This document shows positions 11,879-21,212 of a stretch of DNA of 64,000 nt, in pieces. The position numbers were made by a program, and so were the translations under genes. The notes under the pieces are model-generated. The model saw only the letters and a list, made by a program, of their open reading frames with translations, was not told the origin of the DNA and searched no databases. Origin of the DNA: Parietichytrium sp. I65-24A. Lineage: Eukaryota > Sar > Bigyra > Thraustochytrida > Thraustochytriidae. Numbering within the stretch: the first letter of the stretch is position 1; each line of letters starts with the position of its first letter. The DNA lies in assembly GCA_012862575.1 (NCBI GenBank), contig BLSF01000044.1, forward strand, positions 62,001 to 126,000, read 5' to 3'.

Positions 11879-12794
11879 GTTTCTTACGTGGCGTCGAATG
11901 ATTGTAAATACTCGCCTGTTCGACGTCTCTCTGTTCAAAGGAAACTCGCGCTTCAAGCAGATCCAAAGTTTAATGGGCCAAACTAAAGAATTTAAGAACT
12001 CAGAAAACAAGAGGCATTTATCTCTTATATAGATATATAGTCTCCAGAAAGGATTTTGCCGTATTTGCTTTCATCTTCGAAACATGTCAGTTCAGCTTTC
12101 CGATTCTCTGTTCAATTCGCTCACAAATGGGGTGGTACACTGGAGCTCAACAAGTGCCAGCCAAGTATTTGATAAACCGAAACGCCAATTCCGACTCGCC
12201 AAGAAAGGCGCAGCCAGAAGATCTTCATCATCTCGCCAACTTTCAATGACTACGCAAACACCTTGTGTCGTGCGGGCTTGGAAGATGACATCGAAGAATG
12301 CGTGAGATCCGCCTTGACATGACAGTGAGTCAAACTCATGCAACTGTGGGGAGCGCGGAGAGTCAGATTGAGACGAACGCAGTTCCAAATTCTACTTTGA
12401 GATACGAGTCGTTTCCCCAAAGTCAAAGTCAATGGCCCAAAAAAGTACGTCCCATTCGCAAAAGGTCCGAGCAGAGATTTGCACATCGCTGTAAGTTGAC
12501 TTTGTCATGTCCACAACCTACTGTTACCATTCTATCTACAAGGACCAGTAACAGTACCCTCGGCGCTTACATTACAACGAGTTAGTCCGGGCAAGTCAAA
12601 AGATACAATTTGAACTCATTGAACAAAGGAGTCCTCGACATAACTACCCCTTGCTACCACATACGCTAGTCCTCGCTCATGCGCCCCCCCTCCCCCCGAG
12701 TCCGTTTCGACTGGCACCACTCCAATAGGCGTCCCAACATCCGCGGACTTGGCGTCTCCAACAGAGAAGCGAGGGCTCTCCAGTCACCTCCATC
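11879..12794. other. Spacer with weak coding-like stretches
   Basis: Between the seven-TM gene and the OB-fold gene, several open stretches on the + strand look protein-like: ATG at 12084, ATG at 12298, and a frame containing SPTFNDYANTLCRAGLEDD near 12230-12330. A good donor (GTAAGT) follows the 12298 frame near 12492. No domain is recognised and no single exon chain is convincing. It may be a small multi-exon gene, the 3' end of the previous gene, or noncoding. Confidence 0.25.
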
Positions 12795-14740
12795 ATGGGC
12801 GGAGAAACGTTCGGCGCGCACGTCCTCGTCCGCAGGGACGTGTCCCCGGACGGACTGCTAGACGTTGACCTACGCGAAGTGGTAGAAGAGGGCGCGCTGC
12901 CGGCGGACGTGCGCAGCCAGTCCCGCGGGTCCGTGCGAAAGACCTGCCTTTTGCAGGTCTTGTCCGTGAGCGAAGTGTCGTCACGTAACGCAGGGCCCAT
13001 CGGTGACGACGGGAAGAACCCGAGCAAGACGGTTCTCGCGGTGAGCGTGACGGACGGAAGAACCAAGGGCGTCCTGGTGGTTCCCGGCGGAACCGGGATC
13101 TCAAGGAGAACCGTGCCGGGAACCAAGCTGGTCGTGAAGGAGGGAACCGCCGTGTGGAACGGGTTCTTGCTCCCGAACCCGGCGTTCGTGCGGGTTCTGG
13201 GCGGCACGGTTCCCACTCTCATCTCCGAATGGAAGATGCAAGCCGCGAAATCTCGCATGGCGATGGTGGAGAAAATGGCTGGGAAATCGGACAAGACGTC
13301 CAGCGCCAAAAATCGCGACAGACTGGAGCAAGATGTGAATGCTGGACCTCCACCGTTCTTGGCATTTGACGAGGAACTGGAAATGGCGGAGGGAGTGGCA
13401 TGGATACAAGCTGATGCTGAGATTGCTGGGGACGTGCAATTGGCTGGCGAGGTCGCCATACTATCAGGTGAGTTGGTTGGCTTATTGTTGCTGCGGTTGT
13501 CAGGTCTGATGTCGATGTGTCGATGTGTCGATGTTGGTGCTGCCAATGTGCACAAGTGGACGTTGATTTTGCCAATTTTGCTTTGGATAATGGACGTCGA
13601 AGGTGGCTTTATGTGTTTGCTTCTCATTGGGGATAAGTGGCTGATTTGCTAGTTTGATCTCGTTCACGTGCAGGTGCTGGTGATGCGGGCACAGATGTCC
13701 ATGGCGAGCAAACGGATGAGACTCAGTTTTCGGTGGGGATCAAGGACCTCGTGGGCGAGGAGCGTCAGGTCCAGCTCGGATCGAATTTGCTGGAGCGGAT
13801 TCGAGGTCACATTCAGGGCACGAACGTGTCAATGCAAGCTGCAGCGAAAAGAATGCTCAAGGACGCAAAAGTTTTCACCGTAAAGAAGCTTCAGGACGGA
13901 GGGTTTGAGCTCGTTGGGTTTGGCGACTCTATCACCGGAAGGAAGGGCAAAAACGATGGCAAAGCAAGCAAGTCACAGCCATCCGGAAAACAGCGCAAAG
14001 ACAAATCCGGAAGAGCCGAAGGAGGCGCTAGCAATATTGAAAAGGATTCTGCAAACAAGAAAGAGGCCAGGAGCAAATCAGAAGCGCAACGTAAACCACG
14101 GTCTGAGAAGGGAGGGGGCGCTAAAGGAGACGGCGACAGGGGAACCAACGAGAAGGATCAAAAGAGGAAAGGGGGGAAGAAACTTCCTGTGGAGGTCTCT
14201 CATAGCCAACGAGAACATCCGAGCTCGAAGCCCAGGACCGAAGAGACGGAATCGTTGACCAATAGCGGATCCAATCTGAGTAATCGTGGAAGGCGCGGTC
14301 GGGGCCGTGGCGGCCGCGGCCAACAGCCCCAGCCCAGTACCGACGTGAAGAAGGGGCGACAAAGCACTCCCAACGCGGACATGAAACACGACGACAGTGC
14401 AATCCTCAATGCTAATGCCAGGTCTTTTGTTCCGAGTGGCATCCCTGCATCGGCGGCGCCTCCCATCCCAAGCTCTGTGGTGGAGCAGCAGCCAATCAAA
14501 TCTGATAGAGGTAGTAATCCCGGCAACCGGGGTGGCGGTAGAGGCTCGAAGAGAGGTCGAGGCAACACAAGTCAGCCGAAAAGCGAGTCGCGCCCGAAGC
14601 AAATCTCCGACAGCGCTGGCGGCAAGGCAAGCGAATCTGCCGGGGACTCGGTGGGGCGCGGGCGTGGTCGAAGAGGTGGGCGTGGTCGAGGGAGGGGCCG
14701 CGGGCAAGGAGGGGAGTCTACCAAGCCGACGTCAACGTAG
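12795..14740 (+). CDS. RMI1/TDRD3-like OB-fold protein with RG-rich tail
   Basis: Exons 12795-13467 and 13674-14740 flank a 206-base GT-AG intron (GTGAGT...GTGCAG); the product is 579 residues. Residues about 45-155 match the N-terminal OB-fold of the RMI1/TDRD3 family: a beta-strand block with SKTVLAVSVTDGRTKGV, then PGTKLVV, NGFLLPNP and VRVLGGTVPTLISEWKMQ. The TDRD3 counterpart has the same order: ligand-independent strand pair, PGTK, NGFLLL, VLGGEV, EKW. In those families this fold binds topoisomerase III. The second exon starts with a short conserved block and is then low-complexity, Lys/Ser-rich, with three RG/RGG clusters near the C-terminus that could bind RNA. No Tudor or UBA domain is visible, so assignment to RMI1 or TDRD3 stays open. 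An AATAAA lies about 90 bases after the stop, close to the convergent neighbour. Confidence 0.7.
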
Positions 14741-14863
14741 AGGTGATAGACTAGCGAGCAGAATTGCTACTCCGCCTTTGCGCATCGTGAGGGAAACTAA
14801 TGCAAAATTGGCATTCCAAATTGATTTTAATAAAAGTACATACACACATGATTTGCAACTTGG

Positions 14864-17800
14864 CTACGCATCGCATTCTCTGGGATTCACCGCCATTCGA
14901 GGCCGATAGGCGGACGGAGTGAGCTTTGGAATGGACCCCGGCTCGTTGTAATTTTCAATCGCAAAGAGGTAAACGTTCGGCGAGTTTACCCCAATACTTA
15001 CGAGATGGCCGTGATCCCGGCCAACCTCGAGTTCCGTCAACTGAACCTTTCCTTCATTCTTGATGGGGCAGAGGGGCTTGGTGACAAGTAGCCCAGATGT
15101 CAGCGACAGCGCGTGAATCTCGTTGTCCATCAGAATGTACACATAGTCTGATCCAAGTTCGCTTAAAATAGGGGTACATGCAAAACGCGGATGTACTTTT
15201 CCTTTCAGAAATATTTCAACGGCGTTGTTTTCGACTTCCATAGAGTATATGTTGTAGACGAAAACTCGCAGAGTTGGCGGTTGCTCTGTGGTCCCTGGAT
15301 ACTGAACCATAAACAAAATCTCTGCTCCGCTCTTCGAGAATGTCATATCTACAAGACGACCCTTGAAAACCAATGGCGTGAAATAACTGACGAAACGTTT
15401 CAGTAGAAGCCCTCCCTTCGAGAAAATTAGCACTTGATGCGCAGCAGATTCCCCTTCCTCCACTCTCTCCGGAGCAATAATGTGCATATACCGCCCAGAA
15501 GTTCCCACATCCTTTACCAACCACGGCCGCTCTTGGACGCCAAGGTTCTCCACCACACGCTTTTCTTCTTCCTGAAGACGGATAAAGTCCGGAGTTTCTC
15601 TTGCGATCTCATCATCTGAGCTCTTTGGCAGCTTGCGCTTTTTGTCTTTGCTCTGCTCATCTCCAAATACATCCTCGAACCCTGGAGGTGGAAACACTTG
15701 CTCAACAGGCTTGGACTTGTCAGCGTTGAACGCTACATTGTCCAGAAGGAGCTGAAAACTCTGTAAGGGAGAGTACCAACCAAACCCTGAGTACTGCTTG
15801 GGTGTATACGACCAGAGATTCATTCGCATCTTTGAATCAATGGAGTACAGCTGTTCGGTGCACCGTAAGACATAATCGAAAAATAACACTGGGTGCATGT
15901 GGTCCTGGAAGAACTCCCTGCATATTGTAGAGCCAAATAACTCCGCCTTTGCACGCCGTTCCCCGGGCCGAAATGCCGAGTTGCGCGGATTGGTTGGCTC
16001 CGATTGTGCATGCACCGGACAATGTATGCTCCGATCCCCGTTCACGTGCTCCAAGTTCCATTTCACCATCGTACCATTTAGCAATGAGATCAACAAGCTT
16101 GTTTGAACCCCAAAGATGGTGTGGTTGCAATGAAAGGCAACCCGCGTGGGGGTCAGTTCATTTTGATCGAGCTGAGCATTGCGTCGCTTTTTCGGCTTCT
16201 TTCGGCCTTTCTTGGTTTTGTCAAATTCACTTTCGCCACCGTACAAATCTTGCTGTGATGGGCGCTCAAAGTCGCGCGGAGACAATGTTAGTGTAAGAGT
16301 CAACTCGTCCCCATTGAATGACTTTGCAAAAAAGTGCTTGTTTTCCCTTCTGGGCTGGGTGCTGAACACGTTGATAAGCCCGTTGTCAGTCAGTGTTGCC
16401 AGCTGAGACCCAGCATCAAGTGGCCAAGCGATTTGGCGAATCAGAGAGCGCTGCTCACGGTCAATGTACTTGCGCACGAGGACGGCCTCCTTTTCAGGAC
16501 GGAGATCGTAGAGAAAGAGGCAGCCCAGCCCCGTGCCAACTGCGAGAAAGTCCCCAGATGCGTTAAACGCGATTGCCGATGGCCTTCCAAAGGAGCGAGA
16601 CGGGATTTGAACGTGCTTCGAGCGAAATGTCATGTTGTTCCAGTACAATTTTTCTTGCTGGATAAAGCCAGGTGCTTTAGACTCGAGGCTGCTTTCCTGG
16701 ATGAGCTGAGACAGACTAAAGTTCAACTTCTTCAGCCCTTCTTCTTCCTCCTCCTTTTCCGCCGCGTCTTTGCCTTCCTCGTTCTTTTGATCGCCCTGCG
16801 AGGCGAGCCCGTTCTTTGAGACGAGGTGGTGCTTTTTCTCGCTCGCTAAATCCATCTTTGCCTTGTCGATTTTCTCTCTACGGTCGAGCTCTGCCTGAAT
16901 CCGATGGATGGACTCAGCACTGTACGCTGCGTTTGTGGTGTAAAAGACGGACACGTCTTGCGGCAAAAGTGGCTTCTCCAGCTTTAGCTGCGTTTCCGTC
17001 GGAGGAATTCTTGTGGCGGGTCTCATTCTCGTAAAGCTAAGCTCCCTGCGCTTCTGCATCTCTCCCAGAGTATTCTCCACTTGCTCTTTAAATGTGTCGG
17101 TCACGATTGCCGCATCTTGTAACCCGTAAACCATGTCAAGAAGCATTCTCTGCGCGATCGAAGTGGAGATGGACTGTGCGGTCTCCAGCTCCCCAAATAT
17201 ACCCTGAATAATGCTTTTGATCGCGCTCGTGGTCATTTGCTCCCAGTATTCGCGAATGACGTTCTCGGCGTCATGTTCTGCAATCTGATCGAGTAACCCT
17301 TTCCTCGACGCTTCCCAATGGACAACTGCGTCGTTTGCGTTCTTTTTAACGCGGTCTTTGTTGAAAGCATCGCTTTGCAGCACCTCGTCAAGGCACTCCA
17401 AGAGGACACTCTTGACCACGTCGTACTTTGGCTTTAGAAACTCTGGGTACGACTCCCTCCCCAAACTTCCATCATATGGAGCCGTTTCGGTTGTGAACAT
17501 GTAAGTCTGGCGTTCTGGCCGAAGCCTTACGCTGCTCGTTTGCTCTTTCCGAAGAGATTCGATTCGGGACTCGCAACGCTTGATTTCGCTTTCGACGTGG
17601 CGAAAAACTTCATCAGCCGAAAAGCCCTCCAAATAATCACCATTGTCCTCGTACTCATTCAAAGAGCTAGCTAAAACCTCCTCGTCTGGGTCTTCTCTTG
17701 CTTTATTAGTCATGTTGTTCCAAATATATTCCAGAGGGGGCGCGTTACCAAGCTCGACTTCGACTAGGAAGTCCAGCCCCTTCGACACCAATACGCCATG

Positions 17801-18571
17801 TTTGGTCTTGTCTGCTCTGATCCTCGTCTCCTCTTCCACAATACGATCTCGCTCAACGCAGAGTTCATTTAGTTGGCGTTCAAAATCTTTGACCCGTTCC
17901 GTCCACTTTTCTTCCCGCGCAGCAGAAACGTGGTCGACAAGTTTGCCAAATGCATTTTCGCCGTTCCCGACTGGCAAGCTGCGAAGAAAGGAGTCTTCCT
18001 GGCAGACGTCCCCGTTTTCCGCCGAGCTTCCTCGCTGCGCGTCCAAGTCCAGCTCTTGTTTCAAGTAATCAACCTTTTGAAGCAGCTTTTCCAGCAACTT
18101 TTGCCCCGTGAGTTGCCGCCGCTGCTGCTCCTCTGCAATCACCTCAAGTTCAATATGTTTTTCATTCTCCAATCTCACGATCTCCTCGATGCTTTCTCGT
18201 AGTTCTTCAGCTTTGAGCTTGTGCATAGCCACCTTCTCCAGTCTCTCGTGAACCCTCTGATTGTGCGCTTCCTTTTCTGCTCGATGAAGTTCTACGGCCA
18301 AGGCAGCATCGGCCTCTCTGAGTGAGCGCAGCGTCTCTTCCAGCTCTTCCCGTTTCTTTTGCTCCTCTTCGACCCTTTCGTCCCAGTCGTCCAGGGCAGC
18401 CTTCAGTTCGTGCTTCTTTCTTTGTGACTGGTACTCCAGATGCTCGTCCAGGCGAGCTTTCACCTGCTCGGTTCTCTCCGTCCATTGCGAAAACTCCTTT
18501 TCCAGCAAGTCCAGTTCCTCGGCCGTGAGCTCGCCCGCACTCTTCTTGAGAACATCTTCCAAGTTGTTCAT
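14864..18571 (-). CDS. Large coiled-coil plus WD40-like beta-propeller protein
   Basis: A 1235-residue intronless frame from ATG 18571. The open frame runs 48 codons further to 18715, but those codons are low-complexity Asn/Pro repeat DNA, so the inner ATG is preferred. Residues about 15-290 are long charged heptad-type helices (coiled coil). A mixed helical region follows, with an acidic Lys/Glu linker near 640. From about 690 the sequence is beta-rich with WD-like blades, for example SAIAFNASGDFLAVGTGLG and SLIRQIAWPLDAGSQLATLT, interrupted by a basic GRKKPKKRR insert and a KDKKRKLPK segment. The order coiled coil then propeller recalls structural or ciliary scaffold proteins, but I cannot name a family. 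It converges on the OB-fold gene, with 123 bases between the two stops. Confidence 0.7.
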   Translation of the reverse strand: MNNLEDVLKKSAGELTAEELDLLEKEFSQWTERTEQVKARLDEHLEYQSQRKKHELKAALDDWDERVEEEQKKREELEETLRSLREADAALAVELHRAEKEAHNQRVHERLEKVAMHKLKAEELRESIEEIVRLENEKHIELEVIAEEQQRRQLTGQKLLEKLLQKVDYLKQELDLDAQRGSSAENGDVCQEDSFLRSLPVGNGENAFGKLVDHVSAAREEKWTERVKDFERQLNELCVERDRIVEEETRIRADKTKHGVLVSKGLDFLVEVELGNAPPLEYIWNNMTNKAREDPDEEVLASSLNEYEDNGDYLEGFSADEVFRHVESEIKRCESRIESLRKEQTSSVRLRPERQTYMFTTETAPYDGSLGRESYPEFLKPKYDVVKSVLLECLDEVLQSDAFNKDRVKKNANDAVVHWEASRKGLLDQIAEHDAENVIREYWEQMTTSAIKSIIQGIFGELETAQSISTSIAQRMLLDMVYGLQDAAIVTDTFKEQVENTLGEMQKRRELSFTRMRPATRIPPTETQLKLEKPLLPQDVSVFYTTNAAYSAESIHRIQAELDRREKIDKAKMDLASEKKHHLVSKNGLASQGDQKNEEGKDAAEKEEEEEGLKKLNFSLSQLIQESSLESKAPGFIQQEKLYWNNMTFRSKHVQIPSRSFGRPSAIAFNASGDFLAVGTGLGCLFLYDLRPEKEAVLVRKYIDREQRSLIRQIAWPLDAGSQLATLTDNGLINVFSTQPRRENKHFFAKSFNGDELTLTLTLSPRDFERPSQQDLYGGESEFDKTKKGRKKPKKRRNAQLDQNELTPTRVAFHCNHTIFGVQTSLLISLLNGTMVKWNLEHVNGDRSIHCPVHAQSEPTNPRNSAFRPGERRAKAELFGSTICREFFQDHMHPVLFFDYVLRCTEQLYSIDSKMRMNLWSYTPKQYSGFGWYSPLQSFQLLLDNVAFNADKSKPVEQVFPPPGFEDVFGDEQSKDKKRKLPKSSDDEIARETPDFIRLQEEEKRVVENLGVQERPWLVKDVGTSGRYMHIIAPERVEEGESAAHQVLIFSKGGLLLKRFVSYFTPLVFKGRLVDMTFSKSGAEILFMVQYPGTTEQPPTLRVFVYNIYSMEVENNAVEIFLKGKVHPRFACTPILSELGSDYVYILMDNEIHALSLTSGLLVTKPLCPIKNEGKVQLTELEVGRDHGHLVSIGVNSPNVYLFAIENYNEPGSIPKLTPSAYRPRMAVNPRECDA

Positions 18572-18620
18572 CACGCTCTGCCTTCCGCCACGTCTTGCCA
18601 ACGATAGTTTCCCAAGCACA

Positions 18621-18953
18621 CGCCACGGAATGGGAATGGGATTGGGATTGGGATTGAGATCGGGATTCGAATTCGAATTCGATTCGAATTGGGATGTTAT
18701 TATATCACTCTCCAAATTCGCGAATCAGGTATGATGACCACACAGCTCAGACTCTCCCGCTTGACCACCACACCACACGCTACCTGCGTGCTTCAGAGAG
18801 AGACTCGTTCACAGTCAACCAACGCCACACGGAATGGGATTAAGATTGGGATTGGGATTGGAATTCGAATTGGGGTATTATTATATCACTCTCCAAATTC
18901 GCGAATCAGGTATGATACCATACAACTCAGACTCTCCCACTTGACCACCGCAC
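18621..18953. repeat. Direct duplication of a ~0.15-kb upstream unit
   Basis: A unit at about 18621-18772 recurs at about 18822-18953. Both copies carry a GGGATT/GGGAAT minisatellite, a GAATTCGAATT motif, the block CACTCTCCAAATTCGCGAAT, then ATGAT and a CTCAGACTCTCCC tract. The copies differ by small indels, mainly in the minisatellite. The unit sits just upstream of the coiled-coil/WD gene and may duplicate part of its promoter. Confidence 0.75.
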
Positions 18954-19740
18954 TAGCTCTCTCTTCTCCGTTCGTTCTCCGTTCGTTCCCCGTTCGTTCT
19001 CCGTTCGTTCTCCGTCCGTTCCCCGCTCGTTCTCCGTTCAAATCCCCGCCGTCTCCGCACTGCGACTGAGAGTGAGACTGAAACTGAATTACTGAAACTG
19101 AAACTGAAACTGAGACTGAGACTGTGTCCGTGTCCGCAGCGCTCACTCGCGCATGATCTTTGCAGGGCGGTTTCGCCGCGAGGACACCTCCTCCTTCTTC
19201 TTTCCGCGCAGATATCGTGCCACTATTAGCCGAACTCTGTCTCTCTCTCTCTGTTTTTGTTTTTGTTTTTGTCTTCCGTGAGTGAGAGAGAGAGAGAGAG
19301 CCCACAATTTTGCAACGTCACTTTTTCTTTTTCTTTGCCGGAGACACGCGGCGAGACGTCTCTGCGCGAAAGTCGGCTCCGCTTCGGAAGACCTTCTTAG
19401 CGACTCTACACCACCTGCTACACTAAGCATCTCTAAACAGAAAGAGAGGCTCATGGGTCTTATGCGCGGGGGACGATTCTGCTTGAGAGTCACTTACTGT
19501 TTAGCGTAAGCAAGCCTCGGTGCTATTGCACCTGCTAGGCTGGCGACGATATCCGCGAAGAGACGTCGCGTGCGGGTCGGCGGTGCAATTTTCGTTTCCC
19601 TGCACGCGCTCGAGACTGAGACTACCATCCATCATAGCCATCTCTAGTCGAAGGAAGAGGTAGGAAAAGTGTCCGCGCCCTTGAAGTTCAAGAGTCGCGT
19701 GCGGCGTGGAGGAGAGAAGAGCTCTAGTTGAAGGTGTGTT

Positions 19741-19815
19741 GCATAGTTTGCATAGTTTGCACAGTTTGTTTGATACAGTTTGCATAGTTTGCATAGTTTG
19801 CATAGTTTGTCAGTT
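19741..19815. repeat. GCATAGTTT 9-base tandem repeat in 5' leader
   Basis: About seven imperfect copies of GCATAGTTT lie 110-190 bases upstream of the ATG at 19928. Read in frame they would give a VCIVCIVCIV stretch, which makes an artificial N-terminal extension of the downstream frame. Confidence 0.7.
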
Positions 19816-19927
19816 TGGTGTCAGTTCTCATAGTTCTCATAGTTTTCATAGTTTTCTCATCATCATAATTATTTTAAGTGGGCTGAGCAAGCTAGTTGGG
19901 CACGTGGAACAGGAGTCTGCGGATGGT

Positions 19928-21046
19928 ATGTGGCCGTATTGCGGCGTGCGACATGATGCGCTGCCGCCGTTGGATCCGCGGCTGGGTATGATGGACTGGG
20001 ACTGCGCCAGAAGTGTTGTACTGGGTACTGCAAGCGTGATGGTGTTCGGTTGCGGCGCTTATGCGCTGATGCGGATCTCGGCTGTGTTTATCAGGACGCG
20101 ATGGTATGGGCTGAACATGCTGATGTTGAGCCTGGCTTCGGCGCAGTGTCTACTCACAAGCATCAAGTACATTCTGGTGCGCGAACAGCTGTTGACATTT
20201 TCGGCAGCGTACTTTAGAGGTTTGCAGACGGTTTTGACGTGTGCCAACTACGCCAAGTCCGCCGCTGAGGCGCATGAGGACCCCGAATTTTTTGCAAAGT
20301 ATTTCTTTCCGATATTGGGCATGCTTCTCCTGTACTTGACCATCGTGTTCCTTGTGGCCGTAGCTACTCCTGATTTCGATTGCTACCATCCGCACTGGAT
20401 GGTCATGACGGTCTCACAGGTAAGTTTGTCCAAGTGACCTATTTTACTTTCTTTTTTTTTGGGCACGCTCGCTTCTCAGAAGTCAAGGTCGAGGCGCTGA
20501 TGAAATTGCATATACTCTTTTGTCTCGTAGTTTTTCATCGTGTGCCTCTTCACGGTCCCGGGATGGTCGGTGATGCGCAAGCTGAGTGGCGCTCTACATC
20601 TGCGAAGAGAATACTTTTCCTTCATGAACGGCGATCAAAACGAGGTCGTCCAGCAGCGGAAAGGGCTCCGAGTTTTGCTCGTTGCCAATGCCTTTGGCGC
20701 AGTCGCACAGCTTGTGCTTGATAGTTGGCTTCAGTCTCGATACGCGTAAGTGAGAATGCCGATTTGAGCTTGCGAAAGTGCCACCACGATTTGGGTGCAA
20801 TACTAATTCTCTTCTTGAAATCGTTCTGTGTGCAGTCGAGAAAAGGAGTGCATCATTTTTGACACCGGCTTCGAGGAGTTGGTTAGGATTCTTCTCAAGA
20901 TTTTGAGCTATGATATGCCTGTACTCGCCACAGTGTACGTGTACTACATCTTGCCTCGGCGACAGTTTGACACGAGCTTGGACATTCGCCTTCCTGCTGA
21001 CGAGGGACTGGACGAAGCTTTTACGACGGAGCTACTTGAAATCTGA
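19928..21046 (+). CDS. Multi-TM membrane protein, three exons
   Basis: Exons 19928-20419, 20531-20745 and 20836-21046 (305 residues) are joined by introns of 111 and 90 bases with GTAAGT donors and TAG/CAG acceptors. All phases agree (0, then 2), and the joined sequence reads VMTVSQ-FFIVCL and SRYA-REKECI. About seven hydrophobic segments are visible, among them SVVLGTASVMVFGCGAYAL, FPILGMLLLYLTIVFLVAVA and VLLVANAFGAVAQLVL. Size and spacing resemble the THH1/TOM1/TOM3-type seven-TM family, but I see no diagnostic motif, so that is only a candidate. The frame can be extended upstream through a 9-base repeat; ATG 19928 is preferred because the extension is pure repeat DNA. It converges on the next gene with a 166-base gap. 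Confidence 0.75.
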
Positions 21047-21212
21047 GACCCCCCCCTCCCGCCACCCGGAGTCAGGGTCTGGATTTAGGTCTGTCGTGAT
21101 GCTCCCTTCTCTGTATTTTTGAAATTACTTTCGGCAGAAACCCTAATTTATTTTACATGTCAATCGAAGCTACAAACAAAAAAACACAAACTCCAAAAAC
21201 GACTTTTGTTTT

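Larger units (their letters stand above)
18572..19927. other. Divergent promoter region, repeat-rich
   Basis: This spacer lies between the coiled-coil/WD gene (- strand) and the three-exon membrane protein (+ strand). It is dominated by simple sequence: a duplicated 0.15-kb unit, a run of CCGTTCGTTCT units at about 18967-19040, ACTGAA/ACTGAG hexamers at about 19072-19125, and a 9-base GCATAGTTT run near 19741-19815. No gene is supported. Confidence 0.55.

Noticed and set aside
12677-13627. 316-residue minus-strand frame opposite the OB-fold gene
   Set aside because: Low-complexity Ser/Thr/Pro composition and no domain, while the plus strand encodes a recognisable OB-fold with a consistent intron.
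18572-18715. N-terminal extension of the coiled-coil/WD protein
   Set aside because: Encoded by the GGGATT/GAATTC minisatellite, which is duplicated elsewhere upstream; ATG 18571 begins normal helical sequence.
19706-19927. N-terminal extension of the three-exon membrane protein
   Set aside because: The added residues come from a 9-base repeat, and the first ATG with normal sequence is at 19928.
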